NCBI GenBank assembly: GCA_035295745.1
Contig: DATGIL010000098.1
Span: 124,001 to 188,000, forward strand
Source of the DNA: JAIQFL01 sp035295745
Lineage (GTDB): Bacteria > Acidobacteriota > Terriglobia > Bryobacterales > Bryobacteraceae
Direction: 5' to 3'
Length of the DNA stretch: 64,000 nt
Shown: piece after piece, positions 7,334 to 15,078 of the stretch
Position numbering within the stretch: position 1 is the stretch's first letter
Layout of the letters: each line of letters begins with the position of its first letter
Made by a program: the position numbers and the translations under genes
Notes under the pieces: model-generated
What the model was told of the DNA's origin: nothing
Seen by the model: the letters and a program-made list of their open reading frames with translations, nothing else
Databases searched by the model: none

Positions 7334-8005
7334 TCAGGAAGCGATTTCCATCGGCGCGTCGGCCAACAGACCCTTTTGTTTCAGCCCTGAGAGCGCCAAG
7401 CCATAACGGCCCCGAATCCCCGTTTTTTCAAAGATATGCTTCAAATGAATCTTGACCGTTCCGGTTCGAATACCGAGCGACTTGCCGATATCCTTATTCT
7501 TCAATCCGCGTTCCACCAAGGCCATCACCTGCAATTCCCGGGCGGTCAGGGAACAGTGGGAAGTCTGGATTGGCTGATGGACATCGCAGACCATTCCCTC
7601 GTCAATCCAGGTCTTACCGGACACGACGGACCGAATGCATCCCATCACCGTGTCGAGCGACGCCCGCTTTCGAACGACTCCGGCGGCTCCTGCCTGCAGG
7701 AACCGCAAGGCTTCCGCCTCCGAGAAGGAGTAACTCCAGACGATCACGGCCGCACGTCCACCCGCAGCCCGCAACGCCTTTAGAAAATCCATCACAGCTT
7801 GGACTCCGAACCCGTTGTCCACCATCAGAAGAGAGGGTTCCAGCTTCCTCGCCACCTCCAACGCGCCCGCCAGCGAGCTTTCGGTGGCAACTACCCGCAG
7901 CTCATCTTCGGATTCCAACAGGGCACGAACGCCCACTATGGCAATCGGCTCGGTATCACACAGAGCGACTGTATGTACGGCTTTGGGTTCGACGGTATTC
8001 TCCAA
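7334..8005 (-). CDS. LuxR/NarL-type response regulator
   Basis: A 223-residue two-domain regulator. Start TTG 8005 is chosen because TGAGG lies 6 nt upstream; TTG 8023 gives six more residues and no ATG is available. Residues about 10-125 are a receiver domain with probable phosphoacceptor Asp in SLLMVDNGFG and the conserved Lys in GVVRKRAS. Residues about 150-215 form a LuxR helix-turn-helix: LTARELQVMALVERGLKNKDI, then GTVKIHLKHIFEKTGIRGR. Such proteins control transcription on phosphorylation by a histidine kinase; no kinase gene is adjacent, so it is an orphan here. The receiver is somewhat divergent: one Asp in LCDTEP instead of the usual acidic pair. It is followed by the infC leader on the same strand. 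Confidence 0.85.
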   Translation of the reverse strand: MENTVEPKAVHTVALCDTEPIAIVGVRALLESEDELRVVATESSLAGALEVARKLEPSLLMVDNGFGVQAVMDFLKALRAAGGRAAVIVWSYSFSEAEALRFLQAGAAGVVRKRASLDTVMGCIRSVVSGKTWIDEGMVCDVHQPIQTSHCSLTARELQVMALVERGLKNKDIGKSLGIRTGTVKIHLKHIFEKTGIRGRYGLALSGLKQKGLLADAPMEIAS

Positions 8006-8115
8006 GGCTCGCCTCAAATACAATATCGACAGAATTGTCTGAATACTTTAGTATCTGCGGCAGGAATTGATCTCAATTTATTCGCGAGCCACGCCGCTCC
8101 GCTTCATGGGTCAGA

Positions 8116-9414
8116 TCATTTGACGTATTTCGGCGCTTGGCCCGTGTCCCAGGGGTCGTACACCGAAGCGAATTGCACGCGGTCGCTGATCGCCGGATGA
8201 TCTTCCAGCCAGAACTTCACGAAGGCGCTCGGATTCGGGTCCGACAGTCCCACTTCACCCAGAATCTGGAATGCCTGGGCGGCAACCTCCGGCGAATTTG
8301 GCACTAACCCATGGACTACCTCGAGCCCATAGATGTCGGCATTATGTTCCAGCATGCGCCCAAAGGAGTTCGTAGCGGGCTCCGCAACGAAACTGAAGAC
8401 CGTCGCCGCCAGCACGAGGACCGGCAGTGACGCCCAATCCTCAACTCCCCGGATCGACCACCGCGCGCCCCATCGCCCGAGCGCCCAGTGCATCGTGTGA
8501 TAACCCAGCCACAGAAAGACCAGCAGGATCAGACACGTCATCCCGATCCCCATCCAGACGTGATTGAGGACATAGTGGCCCATCTCGTGGCCAAATACAA
8601 ACAGGATCTGCCCGGTGCTCATGGCATGGATCGTGGTATCCCAAACCACCACTCGCTTGGAGGCGCCGATTCCAGCAACATACGCGTTAAGCGAGCGCAG
8701 CTTCTCGCTGGCCTTCATTTCGAACATCCGGTCGCGCGGAATATCCAAGCCGCCGCGGGCCACCACCTTTTGGATCTCCGAAACCAGTCCCGGCTGCTTC
8801 GCCGCCAACGGCTCGAACTGGAAGAACATGGGCTCAATCGCTACCGGAGAGATGAACAGCAGGAAGACGACGATTGGAACTGCCGCCAGCCAGAAGTAGA
8901 ACCACCAACGTCGCGGACTGCGCCGGATCACGCCATACAGGATCCAGATCACCAGCCCGATCACGCCGAATTGCAACAGTTCGCCTTTGGTCCAGTCCCA
9001 AAACCAGGAGCCCCAGCCTTGTACCGACTGTCCATATTTCAGGCTGAGGTGTTGATCGTAAAGCGAGACCGGCAAGTTGGCCACGTCGTACGCCAGAAAC
9101 AGAAGCGGCGCAAAGATATAGGCTTGGGCGATACGGCGGCGCGAGCCTTCGGCCCAAGTCCGCAAGCCGGGGGCAATCTTCCACACCAGAAAACCCACCA
9201 ACACCAGGATGCTGTAGGCCACGCTGACGAAGTGCAGCCGGACCCGCGCTCTCGCCAATTCAATCGCCCGCTCCAGCTTATCCGGCGGGAGCGTGTAGGT
9301 TTTTACCTCGGTCTTGGAGGGGGAGTTCGTTTCGTCACGGCGCGGCGGCGTCTGCCCCCAACCGGCCGTTCCTATCGCGAGGAGGACGGCCACGTACAGC
9401 AGCTTCCCGATCAT
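8116..9414 (-). CDS. M48 family metalloprotease (Ste24/CAAX protease-like)
   Basis: A 432-residue membrane zinc protease. It has an N-terminal signal or anchor (about 1-20), hydrophobic segments at about 62-80, 97-112, 146-162, 172-192 and 285-303, and the zinc motif HEMGH at 276-280. The third ligand Glu lies in MLEHNADIYGLEV further on. The segment FEMKASEKLRSLNAYVAGIGASKRVVVWDT is characteristic of the Ste24/HtpX group, shown here in two motifs: FEMKASEKLRSLNA and KRVVVWDT. In eukaryotes the family trims prenylated proteins; bacterial members act in membrane protein quality control, with substrates mostly unknown. It is followed after 5 nt by no gene on its 3' side but is itself 5 nt downstream of the M19 dipeptidase gene, so the two are probably cotranscribed. 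Confidence 0.9.
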   Translation of the reverse strand: MIGKLLYVAVLLAIGTAGWGQTPPRRDETNSPSKTEVKTYTLPPDKLERAIELARARVRLHFVSVAYSILVLVGFLVWKIAPGLRTWAEGSRRRIAQAYIFAPLLFLAYDVANLPVSLYDQHLSLKYGQSVQGWGSWFWDWTKGELLQFGVIGLVIWILYGVIRRSPRRWWFYFWLAAVPIVVFLLFISPVAIEPMFFQFEPLAAKQPGLVSEIQKVVARGGLDIPRDRMFEMKASEKLRSLNAYVAGIGASKRVVVWDTTIHAMSTGQILFVFGHEMGHYVLNHVWMGIGMTCLILLVFLWLGYHTMHWALGRWGARWSIRGVEDWASLPVLVLAATVFSFVAEPATNSFGRMLEHNADIYGLEVVHGLVPNSPEVAAQAFQILGEVGLSDPNPSAFVKFWLEDHPAISDRVQFASVYDPWDTGQAPKYVK

Positions 9415-9419
9415 AGCCC

Positions 9420-10535
9420 TTACTTTCCCGCAACTTCGCGCAGGACCCGAAGTGTATTGCCGCCAAAGATCTTGACGATATCCTGTTCGCCATACCCCTT
9501 CTTCCGCAGCGCTGCCTTCAAAGCTGGCATCTTGGAGATGTCCTCCAGTCCTTTCGGAGGTGACGAGATGCCGTCGAAGTCGCTGCCGATCCCCACATGG
9601 TCGATTCCGGCGATCTTGACGGCGTGATCGATGTGCGCCACGGCATCATCGATCGTCGCGGAGGTCGGCCGCGGCTTCATATCGCGATGCGCCTCATCCG
9701 CCGCATAGGCGTCCAGCGCCTTCCCCGTGAGTGAGGGCTCGTTGTACGAGATGTTCTGGATGGCCTTCATCAACAGCGCACCGTCCTTCGGATTGAGGAA
9801 GCCCTCGCCGAAATTGATACCCATCACTCCGCCGTTCTTCGCCAGCGCCCGGATCATGTCATCGGTCATGTTTCGCGGGACCTCGGATATGGCGCGGCAG
9901 GAGGAGTGGGAAGCGATCACCGGTTTCGTTGTGACCGCCAGTACGTCGCTGAAAGTTTTGTCCGAGACATGTGAGATGTCCACGATCATCCCGATGCGAT
10001 TCATCTCGCGAATCACCTGCTTGCCGAAATCGGTGAGCCCGTTATGCGCCGGTTTGTCGGTGGAGGAATCGGCCCAATCCGTGTTGCGGAAATGTGTGAT
10101 GGTCATGGCTCGGATTCCCATGCGGTAGTACATGCGGAGCACCGCCATGTCGTCGTCAATCTGGTGGCCGCCTTCGAGGGCGAGGATCGCCGCAATCTTA
10201 CCGGACGCGGTAATCCGCTCGACGTCCGAGGCGTTCAGCGCCAGAGCAATCTGATCCGGATGCGCGTCGAACAGACCCTGCATCGCGTCGCGCAGGTCGA
10301 GCGTACGCCGCACGGCCTCGGCGCCCTTGTAGTAAGTCGGCACCCAGAGCGCGAAAAACGGCGCGGTCACACCCCCCTCGCGGAGACGCGGGATATCCAC
10401 GTGGCCGGCCGAGGAGCGCTGTGTCAGGTCGGCATGGTCTATGAGGACTCTTTGGGCGGTATCGATGTGGCTGTCGATTCCGACAGTCTGAGCTCCGGCC
10501 GGGTACAGCACGAACAGACAAAGTGCCAAACGCAT
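9420..10535 (-). CDS. Membrane dipeptidase (peptidase M19), exported
   Basis: A 371-residue zinc dipeptidase of the renal dipeptidase family. I place the start at ATG 10535 because it opens directly with a signal peptide (MRLALCLFVLYPAGAQ); the longer ORF to 10604 would overlap the divergent VOC gene. Family motifs are DSHIDT (metal ligands near the N-terminus), ALEGGHQID, MTITHFRNTDWADS, VDISHVSDKTF, ASHSSCRAI and GIGSDFDGI. It should hydrolyse dipeptides, possibly with D-residues, in the periplasm. The M48 protease gene begins 5 nt downstream, suggesting a small peptidase operon. Confidence 0.9.
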   Translation of the reverse strand: MRLALCLFVLYPAGAQTVGIDSHIDTAQRVLIDHADLTQRSSAGHVDIPRLREGGVTAPFFALWVPTYYKGAEAVRRTLDLRDAMQGLFDAHPDQIALALNASDVERITASGKIAAILALEGGHQIDDDMAVLRMYYRMGIRAMTITHFRNTDWADSSTDKPAHNGLTDFGKQVIREMNRIGMIVDISHVSDKTFSDVLAVTTKPVIASHSSCRAISEVPRNMTDDMIRALAKNGGVMGINFGEGFLNPKDGALLMKAIQNISYNEPSLTGKALDAYAADEAHRDMKPRPTSATIDDAVAHIDHAVKIAGIDHVGIGSDFDGISSPPKGLEDISKMPALKAALRKKGYGEQDIVKIFGGNTLRVLREVAGK

Positions 10536-10581
10536 TGGGTCAGCATACCGCGCCTCGGCTTGACTTGCTATCCTGTTCGGC

Positions 10582-11058
10582 ATGGCGACTTCCGTTAACC
10601 CCATCCCACCCGGTTTTCACTCGCTCACGCCGCACCTCAGCGTGGAAGGCGCGTCCGCGTACATCGATTTCCTGAAGAATGCCTTCGGAGCCGTTGAACT
10701 CTCTCGCTCTCCCGGACCCGGCGGTAAATTGATGCACGCTACCGTGCGCATCGGCGACTCAGTTCTGATGCTGGCCGACGACTTCTGCCAGGACTTCGGC
10801 ATGCCGCCGCAGGTACGCGGCAACCTCCCGATCCACATCCAAATCTACGTGCCCGACGCGGATGCCACTTTTGCCCAGGCAGTCGCTGCGGGCGCGCAGG
10901 TGACCATGCCGATCGCGGATCAGTTTTGGGGCGACCGCTACGGCCACGTACGCGATCCGTTCGGCTTCAACTGGGCGATCGGCACGCGCAAGGAGAATCT
11001 CACTCCTGAACAGATGCAGGAACGCGCCGCCAAAGCGTTCGGCGGGGGCCAGCCCTAA
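10582..11058 (+). CDS. VOC/glyoxalase-like protein (PhnB type)
   Basis: A 158-residue protein of the vicinal oxygen chelate fold. It shows the PhnB/YdcG-type pattern LTPHLSVEGASAYIDFLKNAFGA, a middle KLMHATVRIGDSVLMLAD, IHIQIYVPDADATFAQAVAAGA and the end GDRYGHVRDPFGFNWAIGT. Members include glyoxalases, dioxygenases and antibiotic-binding proteins; this subgroup has no assigned substrate. It heads a three-gene plus-strand run (VOC, AhpD-like, alpha/beta hydrolase) with gaps of 6 nt and a 4-nt overlap, so it is probably cotranscribed with them. No clear Shine-Dalgarno site is visible before the ATG. Confidence 0.85.
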   Translation: MATSVNPIPPGFHSLTPHLSVEGASAYIDFLKNAFGAVELSRSPGPGGKLMHATVRIGDSVLMLADDFCQDFGMPPQVRGNLPIHIQIYVPDADATFAQAVAAGAQVTMPIADQFWGDRYGHVRDPFGFNWAIGTRKENLTPEQMQERAAKAFGGGQP

Positions 11059-11064
11059 ACCATC

Positions 11065-11460
11065 ATGGCGACTTTGGGAATGATCGAATATGCGGACGCC
11101 GGCCCGGAAGTGCGCGCGGTTTATGACGACATCATGGCCACGCGCAAGACCGATTGGATCAATAACTTCTGGAAGGCTCTCGCCAACGATCCGGCCACCC
11201 TGCGGCGCACCTGGCTGAGCATCAAGGAGATCATGGCTCCGGGCGCTTTGGATGCGGTCACCAAGGAGATGATCTACCTCGCCGTGAGCGCGAGCAATCA
11301 ATGTCCTTACTGCATCGCGTCCCACACCGCGGCCGCCCGAAAGGCCGGAATGACGGAGGGGATGTTCGCGGAGCTGATGGCGGTCGTCGGCATGGCGAAC
11401 GAGACGAATCGCCTGGCGAGCGGCTACCAGGTGGAAATCGACGAGCGCTTCAAAAAGTGA
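11065..11460 (+). CDS. Carboxymuconolactone decarboxylase/AhpD-like protein
   Basis: A 131-residue helical protein of the AhpD/CMD superfamily. It contains the redox motif CPYCIASHTAAARKAGMT (CxxC plus the following histidine) and the upstream helix EMIYLAVSASNQ. AhpD-type proteins act as small peroxidase or thiol-disulfide partners through the two cysteines. The gene is placed between a VOC protein and an alpha/beta hydrolase; its TGA overlaps the GTG start of the hydrolase (GTGA), so translation is probably coupled. The physiological substrate cannot be read from the sequence. Confidence 0.85.
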   Translation: MATLGMIEYADAGPEVRAVYDDIMATRKTDWINNFWKALANDPATLRRTWLSIKEIMAPGALDAVTKEMIYLAVSASNQCPYCIASHTAAARKAGMTEGMFAELMAVVGMANETNRLASGYQVEIDERFKK

Positions 11461-12362
11461 GGCGGATCGGCCGCCGGCTGATCGTGACGGCAACCAGTGT
11501 TCTCGCCGGTACGGTGTTTGTCGGCGTCGTCGCAACCGAAGCTGCTATGCATGTCCTGCGGCGACCCATGGCGCGGCCGGAACTCGCGAGCGCAGTGGCC
11601 AACGAGACCGGGGCCACGTGGGAGAGCGTTCAGGTGACTGCGCCGGACGGCATAGCACTCCGTGCCTGGCTGTTCACTCCCGTCAACCCGGGTGCTTCCG
11701 CAGTGCTGGTGATGCACGGCATCAACGACGCACGCGTCAGTATGCTCGGCCACGCCCGATTCCTGTTGCGGAACGGATTCACTGTCCTGATGCCCGATAC
11801 CCGCGGACACGGAGAGAGCGGGGGCGCGATCATCACGTACGGAATTGACGAAGCCGGAGACGTCAGCCGATGGGTGGATTGGCTGCTCGCAACACGCCAT
11901 CCAGAGCGCGTTTACGGACTCGGGATGTCGTTGGGAGGCGCCATTCTGTTGCAGTCTCTGGCTCACGAACGACGTTTCGACGCCGTAGTGGCGGACTCGC
12001 CGTTCTCCAGCTTTCGCGAGGTTGCCTACGACCGGCTGCAGGAGCTCACGCGCATCGAGCATCATCTTTTCTGGCCTGTCGTGGAGAGCGGTCTGGTGTA
12101 TGCCCGGATTCGTTACCATCGGGATCTGCGGCTGGCGTCTCCGGCGGCTGCGTTGCGATCCTGCCACACTCCGGTGCTGCTCATCCATGGTGGGCGCGAC
12201 GAGAAGACGCCGATACGGCACTCGCGCGAGCTACACGCCATCGATCCGGTAATGACAAGACTCTGGGAGGTGCCGGGCGTGCGTCACACGCGAGCACTTG
12301 CGACTCTGCCGGACGTCTACGCCCGAACCGTGGTCGATTGGTTTCATTCCCATGGTAAGTAG
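11457..12362 (+). CDS. Alpha/beta hydrolase, membrane-anchored or exported
   Basis: A 301-residue hydrolase from GTG 11457, which overlaps the previous stop codon by 4 nt. Residues about 8-28 are hydrophobic (RLIVTATSVLAGTVFVGVVA) and serve as signal or anchor. The fold signatures are VLVMHGIND (oxyanion region), PDTRGHGES, the nucleophile elbow GMSLGG, the acid in HGGRDEKTP and the catalytic His in VRHTRAL. It belongs to the FrsA/DUF1749-like or Bem46-like esterase group with unknown substrate. An alternative longer ORF from 11301 lies inside the AhpD-like gene in another frame and is not credible. Confidence 0.85.
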   Translation: MRRIGRRLIVTATSVLAGTVFVGVVATEAAMHVLRRPMARPELASAVANETGATWESVQVTAPDGIALRAWLFTPVNPGASAVLVMHGINDARVSMLGHARFLLRNGFTVLMPDTRGHGESGGAIITYGIDEAGDVSRWVDWLLATRHPERVYGLGMSLGGAILLQSLAHERRFDAVVADSPFSSFREVAYDRLQELTRIEHHLFWPVVESGLVYARIRYHRDLRLASPAAALRSCHTPVLLIHGGRDEKTPIRHSRELHAIDPVMTRLWEVPGVRHTRALATLPDVYARTVVDWFHSHGK

Positions 12363-12407
12363 CGAGGCGTCGAAAACGCTTCGAGGGTCAGGATCAGTGG
12401 ACTCTCG

Positions 12408-12457
12408 AAAAGCCCCGACAAGAGAGTCGGCACGGCGGACACGAGTGTCCGCGCCAC
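12408..12457 (-). repeat. 50-bp double-hairpin dispersed repeat, copy A (terminator-like)
   Basis: Read on the minus strand it starts GTGGCGC and ends GGGGCTTTT. The first hairpin has arms GCGGACA and TGTCCGC; the second has core arms CCGAC and GTCGG. The element abuts the TAG stop codon of the GNAT gene (12458-12460) with no gap. It aligns without indels to the copies at 38195, 38334 and 61198, with paired changes that keep the stems. It may terminate transcription of the GNAT gene. Confidence 0.75.
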
Positions 12458-12928
12458 CTACAACTTCAATCGCAAAAAGATCGCGCCGGGCGTAGGATGA
12501 TCGCCGTACGGCCCCGTCTGCTCGAAGCCCATCCGCCAGTACATCTCGAGCGCCTTCGTCATGACGGGCATGGTGTCTCCAACGAGTTCGCGGTATCCCA
12601 TGCGGCGCGCTTCCGCGATGACCCATTCCATCAGCGTTCGCCCCAGTCCGCCGCCGCGAAAGAGGGGACGCACGTAGAGGCGCTTGGCCTCGCAGCGTTC
12701 GGTATCCACCTGACGCAATGCCGCGCATCCCGCCGGCTCGCCCTTTTCGAGAGCCAGCGCCAAACGGCCGCCAGGCGGTGCGTACTTGCCCGGCAGATTC
12801 GCCACCTCATCGCCGAAATTCTGAAAGCACGGCGTGAAGCCAAACGAGTCCCAATATTCCACGAAGAGTTCGCGAACCTGCTCAAGACGCGTTCCGCTCT
12901 CTACGGTCACAATCTCCACGGCCGTCAA
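12458..12928 (-). CDS. GNAT family N-acetyltransferase
   Basis: A 156-residue acetyltransferase. Motif A is present as CEAKRLYVRPLFRGGGLGRTLM (the R/Q-x-x-G-x-G/A acetyl-CoA loop is RGGGLG), followed by the helix EWVIAEARRMGYRELVGDT and the C-terminal ALEMYWRMGFEQTGPY. The substrate is unknown. Its ATG overlaps the stop of the upstream nucleoside hydrolase gene by 4 nt, so the two are translationally coupled. The 50-bp double-hairpin element lies directly behind its stop codon. Confidence 0.85.
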   Translation of the reverse strand: MTAVEIVTVESGTRLEQVRELFVEYWDSFGFTPCFQNFGDEVANLPGKYAPPGGRLALALEKGEPAGCAALRQVDTERCEAKRLYVRPLFRGGGLGRTLMEWVIAEARRMGYRELVGDTMPVMTKALEMYWRMGFEQTGPYGDHPTPGAIFLRLKL

Positions 12929-13968
12929 TCCTGCTGCGTCAGGCGGTCTTTATACAGACCGAAGGCGCGCTTGAAATCCAGTTCGAGCATCACCGTGACG
13001 GGCGTAGCTTCGGGTACGCTCCGGCGATCCAGGGGCACAGTGGAACCGTAAAAGCGGCCCCAGGCGGTCAATACATCCAGATATCGCAGATCCGATTTGG
13101 TCACGAAGCCGGGATCCAGCAAGTACGCCGCGGCGAGCGAATCCCACATGTAGGCCGTGGCCTCGGGATGTTTGAGGAAGGCCGGATAACGATTGCCAAG
13201 GTCCTCGCGAAACAGCTCGGTGATGGGCGTGCGCACGGCGACGACCTGGTCGAACTCCGCTTTGTGCAGCACGGCGGTGTTGCAGATGTCGAGGCCGAAC
13301 ATGATCTTCTGCGGGATCCGCGAGCGCAGCACAATCCGCGCCGCTTCCGGATCGAACCAGAAGTTGAATTCGGCGGCTGCGGAGGCATTGCCGGCCACCT
13401 GCACATTACCGCCCATGAAGACGATGCGCTTGATCTTGGTTTCAATCTCGGGCTTCAGGCGCAGCGCCAGGGCGATGTTCGTCATTGGACCGATCGCCAG
13501 GATGGTGATTTCGCCGGGATGCCGCTCGATTTCGGAGATCAGATACTCCACCGCGCCCTCGTGATGCGGTTTCCTGGGACTCAGCCGGGCGCCGGGCGCG
13601 GGTTTCACCTCGGCGGGATTGTCGGCGAAGGCGCCCATGAATTCCAGCTTGCCCCATCGCCGCGCGCTCTCATGCGCCATGGCGGCGGTATGCACCAGGG
13701 GCGCGGCAGCGCCCGTGTAGACCGGCACCATCGGGCGCTTGAGCAGGTCGAGGATGTGCAACATGTACTCGGCGCCTTGCGCAGGCCACACGTTCCCAGG
13801 CACCACAGTGACACCGAGCACTGTCACTTGAGCAGGGCTGTGCATCAGCATGACCAGCGCGGCACCGTCGTCACCGAAGAGGCCCGAATCGGTGTCGAAG
13901 AGGACGATATCGTGGCCTGCTGCCCAAAGACCGGGCGCGAGCAGGAGTCCTGCCACCAAACGCAGCAT
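12925..13968 (-). CDS. Inosine-uridine preferring nucleoside hydrolase, exported
   Basis: A 347-residue protein with an N-terminal signal peptide (MLRLVAGLLLAPGLWAAG). The family aspartate cluster is seen as LFDTDSGLFGDDGAALVML, a slight variant of the usual DTDPGxDDAxA with two extra residues. Further motifs are ILAIGPMTNIALAL, IVFMGGNVQVAGN and the Ca-binding and catalytic region AEFNFWFDPEAARIVL. The enzymes cleave the N-glycosidic bond of nucleosides to base and ribose. Export fits nucleoside scavenging in the periplasm. The downstream GNAT gene overlaps by 4 nt. Confidence 0.88.
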   Translation of the reverse strand: MLRLVAGLLLAPGLWAAGHDIVLFDTDSGLFGDDGAALVMLMHSPAQVTVLGVTVVPGNVWPAQGAEYMLHILDLLKRPMVPVYTGAAAPLVHTAAMAHESARRWGKLEFMGAFADNPAEVKPAPGARLSPRKPHHEGAVEYLISEIERHPGEITILAIGPMTNIALALRLKPEIETKIKRIVFMGGNVQVAGNASAAAEFNFWFDPEAARIVLRSRIPQKIMFGLDICNTAVLHKAEFDQVVAVRTPITELFREDLGNRYPAFLKHPEATAYMWDSLAAAYLLDPGFVTKSDLRYLDVLTAWGRFYGSTVPLDRRSVPEATPVTVMLELDFKRAFGLYKDRLTQQD

Positions 13969-14028
13969 GAAATTTCAATATAACGGAAAAGTGCCGCGCT
14001 TTTTTCCCGCGCTACAATGCTTACACCT

Positions 14029-15078
14029 ATGAAGAAAGTCCGATGGGGCGTCCTGGGCGCCGCAAGAATCGCCACGGTCAAGGTGATTCCCGCCATGCAA
14101 CGGGGCAAGTGGTGCGAGATCGCCGCCATCGCCTCGCGCGACCATTCGAAAGCCGAGACCGCTGCCGAGTCGCTGGGTATCCCCAAGGCCTACGGCTCGT
14201 ACGACCAGATGCTCGCCGACCCCGAAATCGACGCCGTCTACAATCCTCTCCCCAATCATCTGCACGTTCCCCTTTCGATCCGCGCCGCTGAGGCCGGCAA
14301 GCATGTGCTCTGCGAGAAGCCTATCGCGTTGAATGCCGTTGAGGCGTTGGAACTGATCGCCGCACGCGATCGCACGGGCGTGATCATTGGCGAGGCGTTC
14401 ATGGTGCAGACTCACCCGCAATGGAACCGCACCATCGAGATCGTGCGGAGCGGCCGCATCGGCGAACTTCGTTTCGCCATGGGATCGTTTGGCTACTTCA
14501 ACCGCGTGGCGGAAAACATCCGCAACATCGCGGCATACGGCGGCGGCGGTCTCATGGATATTGGCTGCTATCCGATCAAGACGACGCGCATGGTCTTCGG
14601 CGAGGAACCCATTCGTGTGTGCGGCACACTCCACCGCGACCCCGAGTTCGGCACTGATATACTGGCCTCGGCGGTGCTCGAATACCCCTCGGGCCAATGC
14701 ATTTTCGGATGCAGCACGCAGATCGTGCCCAACCAGAGCATGCAGTTCTTCGGCACGAAAGGGCGCATCCACCTGGAGATCCCGTTCAACGCCATCCCCA
14801 ACGAAACTTCGCGCATTCTGATCGACGACGGCCGGGACCTGCGGGGCGGCGGGATCACCGTAGAGGAGTTCGCGCCCTGCGACCAGTACACGATTCAGGG
14901 AGACCTGTTCTCGCGAGCGATTCGCGAAGGGCGCCGGCCGCCCGTGCCTCTGGAAGACTCCGTTCGGAACATGGCGGTCATCGACGCCCTATTCCGATCC
15001 GCGGAGAGCGGAAAATGGGAGACGGTGCAACGCGAGTTCACTCCTGCCGCAGCGCCGACAGCGGGTCGACCTTCGTAG
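14029..15078 (+). CDS. Gfo/Idh/MocA family oxidoreductase
   Basis: A 349-residue NAD(P)-dependent oxidoreductase. I choose ATG 14029 (MKKVRWGVLGAARIATVKVIP) over ATG 14017 because the family starts right at the Rossmann strand. The nucleotide loop is GVLGAARIA and the conserved EKPIAL (Lys of the EKP motif) is present in LCEKPIALNA. The C-terminal half contains the GFO-type domain with GGGGLMDIGCYPIKTTRMVFG. The family oxidises or reduces sugars and related polyols; the substrate is unknown. Its 3' end overlaps the 3' end of the convergent ADOP permease gene by about 41 nt. Confidence 0.9.
   Translation: MKKVRWGVLGAARIATVKVIPAMQRGKWCEIAAIASRDHSKAETAAESLGIPKAYGSYDQMLADPEIDAVYNPLPNHLHVPLSIRAAEAGKHVLCEKPIALNAVEALELIAARDRTGVIIGEAFMVQTHPQWNRTIEIVRSGRIGELRFAMGSFGYFNRVAENIRNIAAYGGGGLMDIGCYPIKTTRMVFGEEPIRVCGTLHRDPEFGTDILASAVLEYPSGQCIFGCSTQIVPNQSMQFFGTKGRIHLEIPFNAIPNETSRILIDDGRDLRGGGITVEEFAPCDQYTIQGDLFSRAIREGRRPPVPLEDSVRNMAVIDALFRSAESGKWETVQREFTPAAAPTAGRPS

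Noticed and set aside
8488..9627. 379-aa plus-strand ORF
   Set aside because: Antisense shadow of the M48 protease, whose HEMGH motif and TM pattern are convincing.
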